Origin: Flavobacterium branchiarum
GTDB lineage: Bacteria > Bacteroidota > Bacteroidia > Flavobacteriales > Flavobacteriaceae
Assembly (NCBI RefSeq): GCF_030409845.1
Contig: NZ_JAUFQQ010000005.1
Span: forward strand, 558,001 to 622,000
DNA: 64,000 nucleotides
Direction: 5' to 3'
The translations under genes were made by a program, and so were the position numbers. Every line of letters begins with the position of its first letter. Position 1 is the first letter of the stretch. The notes under the pieces were generated by a model. That model did no database searches. It was not told where the DNA came from and saw only the letters and a program-made list of their open reading frames with translations. Shown here piece after piece: positions 37,401 through 44,952 of this stretch.

Positions 37401-39622
37401 TTCGAAACCAAACTCAATATCAGATTCTTACACGCAAGAACAGTATTGATATTAGCAAGAGGTTGTCTTGTTGGGTAATGAAATTTAATGATGTTTTAAA
37501 TTCGGTTGGAAGTGAGCCTGAAATTTTTGATTGCGTTATTGTTGATGAAGCAAGTCAATTAGACTTTAATAGCCTTATTTTAAGTTATTATGCAGAAAAT
37601 ATGATAATCGTTGGAGACGACAAACAAACATCTCCAAGTAGTCTGACAGGAGCTGACGGAAACGATTTTGAATCTATTAAAAATAAACATCTCAAATTTT
37701 TAGGAGCAAACGCACTTCATATTAAAAGTGATAATAGTTTGTTTATGCTTTCAAAGATGGTTGCAGGAACTGCAAATCTAACTTTGAGAGAACATTTCAG
37801 ATGTGTTCCTGAAATTATTGAATTCTCAAAATTTCATTTTTACGACAATTCGTTACGACCTCTGAAACAGATTAACTCAAACAGACTTAATCCAAAAGAA
37901 ACTGTTTTTGTAAACGATGCATTTACAGAAGACAAAATTGTTTACAAAGAAATTGAAGAAATTAAAAAATTTCTTCAAAAAATTCTAAAAGACGAGCAAT
38001 ATGCAAATAAATCTATAGGCGTAGTAAGTTTAGGATTAACAAAGCATACTGAAAAACTAAAGGACATAAAGGAAGATTTAGCCAATGAATTTGGAAAGGA
38101 AAAAATAGATAAGCATAAACTTATTATAGAAGATTCTCCAAAATTTCAAGGAGATGAAAGAGATGTTATGATTGTTTCTCTTGGAGTTGCATTAGATTTT
38201 CAGAAATTGAAAGAAAATCAAAATGCCAAACCACGAGCAATTATTAGTGACCAAGACGAATTTAAAAAAATTAATGTCGCATTAAGTCGTGCAAAAGAAC
38301 AAATGATTTTATTTCATTCTGTTGAGCATAACGATTTACAAACAAATGACTTTAGAAATAAAATCTTGAGTTTCTTCAAAGATGAAGCAAAACCAATTTC
38401 TCAATTACAAATTGATAACAACAATATTGAAAGATTTAGACACAATGTTCCTGAACCATTTGACAGCTGGTTTGAATGCGATATTGCTAAAGCACTCATT
38501 GAAAATGGATATAGTTATATTCAACCGCAATACAGTGTAAAAGAAGCAGAACTTTTTTATAATCATAAACTTGGAAAACAAGTTTACATCAACTTTAAAA
38601 TTGATTTAGTAATCCATAATAATGGAAAAATGATTGCGATAGAATGTGATGGCGACCCTTTTCATTCACTTCCTGAAGATGTGGCTTACGATATTGAAAG
38701 GCAAGAATTTTTAGAACGTGTTGGTTGGAAAGTATATCGTGTTCTTTATTCGGCGTATAAAAGAAGTCCACAAGATGAAATACAAAAAATTATAGATTTC
38801 ATTGAAAGAAACACGAAGAAAGATCATAAAATAATTATTGAAAAAACAATTGAATTAAAAGAAGAATTTGAAGATGAAATAGAATTTGAGAATGATGAAG
38901 AAATACCTGAATATGTTTTGCCGAAACATAAATCATACATTGACATTTTAGAAGAAAAGAGTGAAACTTCTAATCCTTTAGTTCAATTGAATGGTACGAC
39001 TACAAATCATAAACACAAGTCATTCATTGATATGATTGAGGAAGATTTGGAAGAATCAAATCAGAGGAATCTATTTTCAAATGATAGCAAAATTCTTTGC
39101 TACTTCAATCTTTTCAATGACAACACATACAAAATACAAGAAAATTCAGAAAAAAATTGTTTGTTTTCATTACCTATTGACGTAAAGTTTAAAAACGGAT
39201 TTCTCCTTCAATGTTACGACAACGGACATATAAACAAAGTTTATGTAAATTCTATACTAGAAAAGAGAATGAACTATCATTATTCAAATGGCAAAAATCC
39301 AAACGCAAATATTCTTTATCTCAAGTTGATTGAAGAAGATGAGATTATTGCTTTAAAAATAAAACGAGGTTTAGAAACTGTTTTTAAAGCTCATAAAACT
39401 GAAAATATTTCAAATAGAGAACTTTTACATTTGCAAGGATATAAAGTTGTTTATCAAACTACTGAAAATATTGAATACAAAATTTTACCTAAAAATATTT
39501 ATGGAGATATTAAACGGCTAGTTTTTACAAGTTTTTCAGCAGAAGGAAAATCAGTACATAATAGTTACTATGAAAATGAATGGAACGTAATTAAACGATT
39601 TATTCCTAACCTAAATGAATAA
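34442..39622 (+). CDS. SF1 (UPF1/DNA2-like) helicase fused to a PD-(D/E)XK-like nuclease
   Basis: 1726 residues. The N-terminal 380 residues are of unknown fold. Walker A is GPPGTGKSH near residue 385, and motif II is VDEASQLDF near 1034. The gap of about 640 residues between them is helix-rich with coiled-coil character. Later come the superfamily-1 motifs LREHFRC and VALSRAK (near 1279). A nuclease-like domain (about 1340-1460) has FKIDLVI and IAIECDGD with the expected D...ExD pattern, like the MTES/Vsr-type REase fused to such helicases. The C-terminal tail has a short internal duplication. The architecture suggests a stand-alone anti-phage helicase-nuclease; substrate and role are inferred. 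Confidence 0.85.
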   Translation: MNVLNQYITFLKEYKKLLERGVKDVLNSTVSSNFIWVDEIENFIDSGICESTLIDIFSSKFKKQPLIFSLQKPYKPNIQIQNRFLEIIAFDEAKNKFESIIGDEEELISFQNSTEGKVEIEKLKKFKKNKETYSKLYRAYNDIKNDSNLEIVLSVGFIQYSKLNNNGNLSKTNQHLFHFPLSLDIDSNNVVKISLSDLENPYPDFFFLNNTPIEKEILSNVIDRFEERVTEFGYEYIFENEFKDLIAKSIQKISSNSEFENLIYRPESDHFREDYFKVLFSPAINIKQRKPRFFEKLTDSIIKHNDENEIEAKLFNLLVRNPESSGNNSYTKPNYFKDELFETHKAKAKNLTGDDDFSVFFPLPFNKEQKQIYENYLKNRLTVVTGPPGTGKSHTIVNILCSLLAQGKRVLVTAQTDKALESLLDKIPETFDDLIFTKIQLETNQNRFSLEKSIGNISKILTDNFYINVETKIEELDNLKAEYVKLKSEIIRALEKEYTQIRINDSFENLRAYQIVEKFESKESEEWNWIQDELSNEAILNFEVIKNGILKYKQLIGTEIRYNNAINIDISSILKNLESFDFKNFLSIQEQYIKQLNYLGLNEYSKDKLLNIQLENIAKVANEFSNSDIVLKNIKELENLQKQLNNKVFQESVTINKSFSNLTENGTKYLLDIETYLSFAENGKAGFFTKLANSNFKQVSYLEQFTVNGKKCNNKTEILQLKSAIENLIIINKNFTLLKQNGFSFSYDDNSNLYEKSIVLKEVLKKIETNKEVVSKIQFNADFINFSEHTQINLFDIDNLSKKAISFKDDIDKLGRINYQLIEKLEVLKNIDSIIEQSSLKNDFLNFLPVEKIGEAQDFELLKSKFLEIGKQLEVEQTFLNLKKYLRDLLPNTFDSLENIPNHYISKENFEYASANRFIKENEFIDLQKCKEELSFINKKIFQVKCDILFDLAKSNFKNKFDNNEIDAFINLLEEYKYNLSQSVRKIRNQTQYQILTRKNSIDISKRLSCWVMKFNDVLNSVGSEPEIFDCVIVDEASQLDFNSLILSYYAENMIIVGDDKQTSPSSLTGADGNDFESIKNKHLKFLGANALHIKSDNSLFMLSKMVAGTANLTLREHFRCVPEIIEFSKFHFYDNSLRPLKQINSNRLNPKETVFVNDAFTEDKIVYKEIEEIKKFLQKILKDEQYANKSIGVVSLGLTKHTEKLKDIKEDLANEFGKEKIDKHKLIIEDSPKFQGDERDVMIVSLGVALDFQKLKENQNAKPRAIISDQDEFKKINVALSRAKEQMILFHSVEHNDLQTNDFRNKILSFFKDEAKPISQLQIDNNNIERFRHNVPEPFDSWFECDIAKALIENGYSYIQPQYSVKEAELFYNHKLGKQVYINFKIDLVIHNNGKMIAIECDGDPFHSLPEDVAYDIERQEFLERVGWKVYRVLYSAYKRSPQDEIQKIIDFIERNTKKDHKIIIEKTIELKEEFEDEIEFENDEEIPEYVLPKHKSYIDILEEKSETSNPLVQLNGTTTNHKHKSFIDMIEEDLEESNQRNLFSNDSKILCYFNLFNDNTYKIQENSEKNCLFSLPIDVKFKNGFLLQCYDNGHINKVYVNSILEKRMNYHYSNGKNPNANILYLKLIEEDEIIALKIKRGLETVFKAHKTENISNRELLHLQGYKVVYQTTENIEYKILPKNIYGDIKRLVFTSFSAEGKSVHNSYYENEWNVIKRFIPNLNE

Positions 39623-39694
39623 TAAAAACTTTAATATCTAACTGGAAAAACAGCAGAGTTAATAAATCATATTTATCGTTACTTCTAAAAATAA

Positions 39695-39730
39695 CACAGC
39701 CCACCGCTTTAAGCAGTGGGCTGTTTCTTT
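39695..39730. terminator. Bidirectional terminator between helicase and HTH genes
   Basis: CAGCCCACCGCTT and AAGCAGTGGGCTG form a stem with one wobble, followed by a T-rich tail. It separates the convergent helicase (plus) and excisionase-like (minus) genes. Confidence 0.75.
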
Positions 39731-39774
39731 AATTGACCGATACGGGTTACAGTTTCAAAGCATTCATTAATCGG

Positions 39775-40056
39775 CTAACGCTGATAGTTATCTTCCAATA
39801 CTTTTACAATATCGCTTTCACGAAACAAGATTTTCCGTTCGAGCTTGATAAAAGGTATCAGTCCGTCATCCCTGTACTGTTGCAATGTCCGTTTGCTGAT
39901 GTGTAACATCTCGCAAACCTGTTCGCCTGACAGGTAGATTTCCCCTTTTAGTAATGGGTGGAAATATTCTCTGATATACAACAGTTCATTTTTGATACCT
40001 ACCACAGCTTCGAGCAAGGCAAGCATATCTTCGTTTGAATTTCCAATCTGTTTCAT
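39775..40056 (-). CDS. Helix-turn-helix protein (excisionase-like, HTH_17)
   Basis: 93 residues. The C-terminal half has YLSGEQVCEMLHISKRTLQQYRDDGLIPFIKLERKI, which is the MerR-like excisionase (HTH_17) pattern. A short helical N-terminus precedes it. The gene overlaps the preceding HTH gene by 4 bases. Such pairs are common beside Bacteroidetes integrative elements and may control excision or transfer genes. Confidence 0.82.
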   Translation of the reverse strand: MKQIGNSNEDMLALLEAVVGIKNELLYIREYFHPLLKGEIYLSGEQVCEMLHISKRTLQQYRDDGLIPFIKLERKILFRESDIVKVLEDNYQR

Positions 40057-40397
40057 TTCTTTTGCTTTTTTAATGGTCGGTCTTCCTGCATAAGTAACTC
40101 CACTTCGGATAATCTGAAATAAGTTTTCCGATTGATCTGCGTTGCTCCAAGAATGCCTTTTGCCCTATACGTCTGCAACGTTCTTTTGCTAATGTTGAGC
40201 AATTGGCAGGCTTCCTGTTGGTCGAGCCATTTCGTTGCCTGTTGCAATGCTTTGTAGGGTGTAGTCATTTCCGCTATCAAATTGGAAACTTCCTTAATTT
40301 CCCTATGCAATGCTTTCAAAATCTGAATGTCTAAAACTGTTATTTCCATATCTGCATCATTTAAACCTCTAAAATAAAAGCTATTCACATAGGTCAT
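40053..40397 (-). CDS. Helix-turn-helix protein (excisionase-like, HTH_17)
   Basis: 114 residues. The segment WLDQQEACQLLNISKRTLQTYRAKGILGATQINRKTYF is a second HTH_17 copy, paralogous to the downstream gene (ISKRTLQ-YR-GI/L identical). The two genes overlap by 4 bases and are surely co-translated. A role in excision or directionality of the integrase is inferred from family and place. Confidence 0.82.
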   Translation of the reverse strand: MTYVNSFYFRGLNDADMEITVLDIQILKALHREIKEVSNLIAEMTTPYKALQQATKWLDQQEACQLLNISKRTLQTYRAKGILGATQINRKTYFRLSEVELLMQEDRPLKKQKK

Positions 40398-40449
40398 TTT
40401 AATGTTGCATCCGATGGCGGTATTTGGCGTACAGTTGCCAAATACTAGG

Positions 40450-40866
40450 CTATAATCCTAACTTTGGTTTCTTACTTTTAGGATGAAACTGTTGCGTTAT
40501 GATTGTATTGTCCATTTTTAAAGCAGGCTTTTTATTGGTCTGTATAGCCTGATTTTTTTCTTCATTTTTGAAGTCTGAACGGATAAGCGTTTTTGTCGCA
40601 CCTATTATGCTTTCAGATTCGGAAGTCTGCTTTTGTTGTTCAGTACGTTTTCCCCCGAATAGCCTGTTCCAATCTATTAAGCCTTTTGCTTCTCTGAACT
40701 GACGTTTTAAATTAGCGATGAAATTGGAAATCGGGTCGCTCTGCTTATCAACCTGTATCAAAGGACTATGTTCTTTTTTTCTGATTTGTTCTTTCTCTTT
40801 CTGCTCTTTGTCAGGTATTACTTTTTGTGCCATAGGTTCAAAATTTGCACCCAATATAGAACACAA
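40450..40866 (-). CDS. Hypothetical mobile-element protein
   Basis: 138 residues, very rich in Lys, Gln and Glu, with no hydrophobic segment. A start at Met12 (MAQKVIPDKEQ, position 40833) is plausible. The middle segment (SNFIANLKRQFREAKGLIDW) looks helical; the ends look disordered. I do not recognise a family. It lies upstream of, and co-oriented with, the HTH pair, 52 bases apart, so it belongs to the element's control region. Confidence 0.55.
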   Translation of the reverse strand: MCSILGANFEPMAQKVIPDKEQKEKEQIRKKEHSPLIQVDKQSDPISNFIANLKRQFREAKGLIDWNRLFGGKRTEQQKQTSESESIIGATKTLIRSDFKNEEKNQAIQTNKKPALKMDNTIITQQFHPKSKKPKLGL

Positions 40867-40933
40867 GGGAATGTATTGTTTTCATTTGGCATTATGTGGC
40901 AGTATTTGGCTTATGTTGGCACAATATGAATAG

Positions 40934-41343
40934 AAAGTAATCCTCAAAACACTTTAAATTTTCCTCGCAAAGCTCTCACACATTTAAAGAGTTTTGTAAG
41001 GATAAAGGAAAGCATACCAAAAACACCCTATCCTTAGCCCTTACGTGTTTTTTGTACCCTTTCTTTGATTGGAATTGATTAAAAAAAGAATAAAAAGGGA
41101 GCAAAGATAAGGCGGACAGCCACCGCACCACCCAACCAAAAGACTACGGCATAATGGCAGGGCAAATATGGTGGCTTCGCCGAGTTTGTTGTGTGCCCTG
41201 CCACCCTTCGGGACTTATTCCGTTTCCTTTTGGTTTTTCCGCCTGTCCGCCTTGTTAAAATGGCTTTCTTTTTTTTCTGTTTTTTTCTTTTGGAAAATAA
41301 TTTTAAGAGGGAGCAACGCATCGCACCTGACAAAACACCATAA
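40934..41343. other. Non-coding stretch with a large nested inverted repeat
   Basis: About 400 bases. Short minus-strand reading frames here are low in complexity (runs of Lys and Arg) and not convincing as genes. The main content is the concentric palindrome at 41111-41251. Confidence 0.55.
41111..41251. repeat. Nested (three-tier) inverted repeat, 141 bp
   Basis: Three perfect 9-bp arm pairs share one centre near 41181. They are GGCGGACAG (41111-41119) with CTGTCCGCC (41243-41251), AACCAAAAG (41134-41142) with CTTTTGGTT (41227-41235), and GGCAGGGCA (41156-41164) with TGCCCTGCC (41194-41202). It is GC-richer than its surroundings and can fold into one long interrupted hairpin or cruciform. 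Confidence 0.8.
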
Positions 41344-41829
41344 TCAAAACAGCGGTTTGTGTTTCTCGTTGTAGATTTCGCTAATCAATTCCCCAAACTC
41401 CTGAAAATGGTATTCGATAATGTTATCTAAATACGCATAAATCGTAAGCTTGTCAATTCCCATAATATTGGTTAGTCTGTTAAATGTTTCGTGGTGTTCC
41501 TGCCGTACATAGACCGATTTGCCTTTGCTTGCATTCCTTTTAGGGATTTTAAAGAACTCTACGCAATAATCCTCTTTCGTCAGCTTCTTTGGTTTTGAAA
41601 CGGTTCTTTTGGTGTTGCCTGCAATCGGTTTTGCATTTTCTGTTTCTACAGATTTTTCGCCTGTTTCGATGGCAGTAAGGTCATCCCTATGCGGTAAAGT
41701 GTTCTGCTCTTGTTCAGGTTCTTTCTTTTCATCAGTTAGGAAATTTTCAATAGAAAAATTCTCTGTTTCGGGTTGCTGATTTTTGTTTTCTTCGTGTATC
41801 ATATCTCTCAATTTTAATGTTATATCCAA
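41344..41829 (-). CDS. DUF3408-family mobile-element protein
   Basis: 161 residues. The N-terminal half is charged and disordered. The C-terminal half (KEDYCVEFFKIP, then GKSVYVRQEHHETFNRL and GIDKLTIYAYLDNII) matches DUF3408, a family found beside transfer genes of Bacteroidetes conjugative and mobilizable elements. It may bind DNA in a ribbon-helix-helix-like way. It is transcribed away from the mob genes, across the oriT-like region. Confidence 0.75.
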   Translation of the reverse strand: MDITLKLRDMIHEENKNQQPETENFSIENFLTDEKKEPEQEQNTLPHRDDLTAIETGEKSVETENAKPIAGNTKRTVSKPKKLTKEDYCVEFFKIPKRNASKGKSVYVRQEHHETFNRLTNIMGIDKLTIYAYLDNIIEYHFQEFGELISEIYNEKHKPLF

Positions 41830-42049
41830 TTAGCTGTTTGGCTGGTTGGTTAAGTAGTCAGTTGTATGTACTGTTGCACCTATGTAACAACATTTCTACC
41901 TATTGCACTTGCATCCCGTTAATTAGCTGTTTCGCTAACTGAAAAATATGCAATTAGCCAACAATCACGTACGTTGCTTTGTTATCAGTCACCCTCATTT
42001 GCAATCAGGATTTATGCTGATTGGTTACATCGTTAACGATACAGGTAAC
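41828..42049. repeat. Iteron-like repeats with internal palindromes
   Basis: AATTAGCTGTTTGGCT (41828-41843) and AATTAGCTGTTTCGCT (41921-41936) differ at one base. Related CAATTAGCC and AACTAGCTGGCTAACC follow. A perfect 12-bp palindrome ATCGTTAACGAT lies at 42029-42040, bracketed by GTTAC and GTAAC. The block sits between the divergent DUF3408 and mobA genes. Confidence 0.55.
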
Positions 42050-42216
42050 TAGCTGGCTAACCATATACAAAGGAAGCAAAAGCAGTCCCAATCTTAATCA
42101 GGGGTGGCAGTCAGTGGTACAATTTGGCGTTCATTGTCATTGTTGTAAATAACTGTTATTCAAATAGTCTTACCGAAATTTGTAATGGAAGCGATGGGTT
42201 TTCCCTGCTAACTACA

Positions 42217-42311
42217 ATCCGTTTGCAAAACGGATTTTTCTGAACCCTTGTTCAGAGCAAGTTATCTTTTGAGGTACTCGAAATGAATTTCGGCACCTCA
42301 AAAGCACTTGC
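42217..42311. other. Candidate oriT: three consecutive hairpins upstream of mobA
   Basis: Hairpin 1 is ATCCGTTT/AAACGGAT at 42217-42235. Hairpin 2 is TCTGAAC/GTTCAGA at 42239-42256. Hairpin 3 has arms 42257-42275 and 42295-42311 (CTTTTGAGGT against ACCTCAAAAG plus GCAAGT/ACTTGC), with CGAAAT/ATTTCG at its tip. Hairpins of this density 65 bases before a relaxosome gene are what an origin of transfer looks like. The nic site is not assigned. Confidence 0.6.
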
Positions 42312-42375
42312 CCTTGCAGGGGGCTGGAAACGGCTCCGAAGTCGCCCGTTTGTTTAAAATTAAAATGGATTTATT

Positions 42376-42810
42376 ATGGAAGAGAAAGACAGAAAAAAGA
42401 TTAGTAAAACAGGAAGAAAACCGAAGAACGACCCTGCGGTCAATCGGTATTCAATTAACCTGAATGCAGAAGACAATGCCAAGTTCCTTGCTCTGTTTGA
42501 CCAATCGGGAATGAAAGTAATAGCTCATTTTATTACGGCTTGCATCTTTCAAAAGACGGTAAAGACCGTGAAAATTGATATGGATGCAATAGAATATCAC
42601 GAAAAGTTGACCCGATTTTTTAGTCAGTTCCGAGCAATCGGAACAAATTACAATCAGATTGTGAAGATATTGTACCGCAATTTTTCAGAGAAAAAAGCAG
42701 GAACATACCTTTTTAAATTGGAAAAGGAAACCATAGAATTGGTAAAAGTCACGAAAGAAGTCATCCGTTTGACACAGGAATTTAAAGAGAAGTATCTGAA
42801 AAAAGAGTAA
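42376..42810 (+). CDS. mobA: Relaxosome accessory protein (MobA/MobC-like)
   Basis: 144 residues, basic. The N-terminus KKISKTGRKPKNDPAVNRYSINLN resembles a ribbon-helix-helix segment. The rest matches the MobC-type relaxosome family of Bacteroidetes elements, with the pattern FRAIGTNYNQIVKILY near residues 85-100. It should bind oriT and help the relaxase nick. The relaxase gene follows after 4 bases. In Bacteroidetes nomenclature the accessory protein is called MobA and the relaxase MobB. Confidence 0.83.
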   Translation: MEEKDRKKISKTGRKPKNDPAVNRYSINLNAEDNAKFLALFDQSGMKVIAHFITACIFQKTVKTVKIDMDAIEYHEKLTRFFSQFRAIGTNYNQIVKILYRNFSEKKAGTYLFKLEKETIELVKVTKEVIRLTQEFKEKYLKKE

Positions 42811-42814
42811 AGTT

Positions 42815-44071
42815 ATGGTTGCAAAAATTGGGAAGGGAAGCAATATGTACGGAGCGATTTTGTACAATCAGCAGAAAGTGGACGAAGAAAATGGGACAGT
42901 TTTATTACTGAACAAGATACCCGACACGGTGGACGGCAGTTATTCTGTAGCCTATTTTAATAAATGCTTTGAGCCATATTTATCGGCAAACATCAAAACG
43001 GAAAAGACAGTACGGCATATATCGCTGAACCCAGATCCTGCGGATAAGGTCAACGATGAGCAGTTTACCGAAATGGCTCAGGAGTATATGGAGCGTATGC
43101 GGTATGGCAATCAGCCCTATATTGTTTTCAAACATACGGATATTGACCGAACGCATATACACATTGTTTCAACTTGTGTAGCTATTGACGGAAAGAAAAT
43201 CCCCGATGATTACGACCATCCACGCTCAATGGCAATCTGTCGGGATTTGGAACAGAAATACAATCTGAACAAAGCCACTGAGCAGGAGCATAAACAAGCC
43301 AATAAAGTTTTCAAGCCTGTAAATCATAAAAATGGTGATATTAAAAGTCAGATTGCTTCGGTAGTAAGGTATTTGCCTAAGTATTATAGCTTTTCTACTA
43401 TGGGTAGTTACAATGCTTTACTATCACTTTTCAATATCACTGTGGAGGAAGTCAAGGGCGAGCGGAACGGACAACCTGTAAACGGGTTGGTGTATGTGGC
43501 AATGGACGAGAACGGAAATAAGGCAAGTAATCCGTTCAAGGCATCGCTTTTCGGGAAAGATGCAGGCGTTGTACAACTGCAAAAACACTTTGAGCAGTCC
43601 AAAGAGAAAATGAAAACCACGCCTGTAAGGTCTGTTCTGAAAAATACGGTGGAGCTTGCCATACATACCACAAGCAACGAAACAGATTTTAAAAAGCAGT
43701 TGACCGAGCAGGGTATTAATACAGTTGTAAGACGTAATAGTGAAGGACGAATTTACGGCATGACCTTTATTGACCACGAAAGTCGAACCGTTTGGAACGG
43801 CTCACAATTAGACAGAAACTTATCGGCAAATATGTTTAACGATTGGTGGAACAATGGAAATAAACCCAAATTGAAGATACAAGATAACCCTGTTTCTAAA
43901 GCAAATGAAATAGACAACCTACTGACAAAAGACCTTTTTGAGTTTCTCTCACAGGAACATTCGCCTAATACCGATTTGGGAATGTTCAGCCTGTTACCCG
44001 ATGCACAGGGTGTGGATTACGAGGAAGAACAGTTTGCTAGTAGGATGAAGAAGAAAAAACATAGAAGATAA
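42815..44071 (+). CDS. mobB: Relaxase/mobilization nuclease (MobB, MOBP-like)
   Basis: 418 residues. The relaxase domain (Pfam Relaxase type) fills the N-terminal half. The metal-binding triad motif is in TDIDRTHIHIVSTCVAIDG near residues 108-126, with a candidate nucleophile Tyr in the first 30 residues (NMYGAILYNQQK). The relaxase nicks oriT and pilots the strand into the recipient. No VirD4/TraG coupling protein follows, so transfer needs a helper. G+C is visibly higher here than in the cargo genes. Confidence 0.88.
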   Translation: MVAKIGKGSNMYGAILYNQQKVDEENGTVLLLNKIPDTVDGSYSVAYFNKCFEPYLSANIKTEKTVRHISLNPDPADKVNDEQFTEMAQEYMERMRYGNQPYIVFKHTDIDRTHIHIVSTCVAIDGKKIPDDYDHPRSMAICRDLEQKYNLNKATEQEHKQANKVFKPVNHKNGDIKSQIASVVRYLPKYYSFSTMGSYNALLSLFNITVEEVKGERNGQPVNGLVYVAMDENGNKASNPFKASLFGKDAGVVQLQKHFEQSKEKMKTTPVRSVLKNTVELAIHTTSNETDFKKQLTEQGINTVVRRNSEGRIYGMTFIDHESRTVWNGSQLDRNLSANMFNDWWNNGNKPKLKIQDNPVSKANEIDNLLTKDLFEFLSQEHSPNTDLGMFSLLPDAQGVDYEEEQFASRMKKKKHRR

Positions 44072-44113
44072 TATACAGATTCTTAGTGCTATTTTTTTTA
44101 TAATTTAGAGTGT

Positions 44114-44146
44114 GACACGGATTGGCTTACTCTTTAAGTATTTTTG
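44114..44146 (+). promoter_or_regulatory. Shared promoter/operator element, copy 1
   Basis: GACAC at 44114-44118, CTTACTCT at 44126-44133 and a perfect -7 element TATTTTTG at 44139-44146. The same three blocks with identical spacing occur at 49245-49277. This copy lies 63 bases upstream of the zinc-ribbon gene and is the likely promoter of the exonuclease/DUF262 operon. Confidence 0.7.
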
Positions 44147-44208
44147 CTATGTAAAATAAGGAAAGCTGAAAACTTTGAGAGTAGGCATAATATAAAACAT
44201 TACAGATT

Positions 44209-44460
44209 ATGGCAAATTATTATTGTGAGTATTGCGGAACAAAGTATTCCAGCGTATCAGGTCTAACAAGTGGTTCGTGTATGCGACATCCTAATGGCTC
44301 TCATAAAGGAAAACACAAACTATATGAGGGAAGCGAAAAATCGCAGTATGTCTGTAAACATTGCGGGACAAAGTATTCATCTCTTTCAAGCTTAACAAGT
44401 GGTTCGTGTATGAGACACCCAAATGGCTCACACAAAGGAAAACATGCACCTGCTTTGTAA
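44209..44460 (+). CDS. Double zinc-ribbon small protein
   Basis: 83 residues made of two near-identical modules with a 43-residue period. Each has CxxCGTKYSS, then LTSGSCMRHPNGSHKGKH. Putative zinc ligands are C6, C9, C24, H27 and C49, C52, C67, H70. Two small zinc-binding knuckles suggest nucleic-acid or protein binding. Its stop is immediately followed by the exonuclease ATG, so it is the first gene of the operon. I know no function for the family; the internal duplication supports that it is real. Confidence 0.78.
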   Translation: MANYYCEYCGTKYSSVSGLTSGSCMRHPNGSHKGKHKLYEGSEKSQYVCKHCGTKYSSLSSLTSGSCMRHPNGSHKGKHAPAL

Positions 44461-44952
44461 ATGGAATGTTTTACCGCAATAGACTTTGAAACTGCACAAG
44501 GTTATCGTTGGAGTATTTGTCAGGTTGGACTTGTTCGTGTCAGTAATGGTATTATCACTGATGAAATTAACTTATTAGTACAACCGCCTGATAACTATTA
44601 TTGGGGGAGATTTATTGACATTCATGGCATTACTCCAGACATGACAAAAGAAGCTCTCACTTTCGACAAAGTCTGGTACAGATTAGAACCTTATATCAAA
44701 GGACAAGCCGTTGTAGCCCACAATGGCTTGTCCTTTGATTTTCCAGTTTTAGAAAAAACATTGGAATATTATGGCATGGAAAATCCCAAATATGAAAAAC
44801 ATTGTACGTATCGAATTTTTAGACAAAATTTAGCTTCATTGTGTATGCACCACAAAATTTCATTAAATCATCATGACGCTTTAAGCGATGCTAAAGCTTG
44901 TGCTGAATTGTTTTTGATACATTTGCAAAGTATAAACAATATTGAAAAATGA
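44461..44952 (+). CDS. DEDDh 3'-5' exonuclease (DnaQ-like)
   Basis: 163 residues. Exo I is AIDFETA (D8, E10), Exo II is VVAHNGLSFDFPVL near residue 84-97, and Exo III is HHDALSDAKACAE with the His and Asp of the DEDDh type. It is a complete single-domain epsilon-like nuclease. It follows the zinc-ribbon gene without a gap and overlaps the DUF262-HNH gene by 4 bases, so it is co-translated with a restriction-like system. A role in degrading cut phage DNA or processing RNA is inference. Confidence 0.88.
   Translation: MECFTAIDFETAQGYRWSICQVGLVRVSNGIITDEINLLVQPPDNYYWGRFIDIHGITPDMTKEALTFDKVWYRLEPYIKGQAVVAHNGLSFDFPVLEKTLEYYGMENPKYEKHCTYRIFRQNLASLCMHHKISLNHHDALSDAKACAELFLIHLQSINNIEK

Noticed and set aside
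34442-39622. RecBCD or AddAB subunit
   Set aside because: The gene has no adjacent partner subunit, lies in a mobile island, and the helicase motifs with DEAS and LREHFRC are of the UPF1/DNA2-like type.
41079-41333. Small basic minus-strand ORF (84 codons)
   Set aside because: It spans the nested palindrome, is dominated by Lys and Arg runs, and has no recognisable domain. The inverted repeat explains the stretch better.
43408-43777. Minus-strand ORFs inside the relaxase gene
   Set aside because: Shadows of mobB; no promoter or domain evidence.
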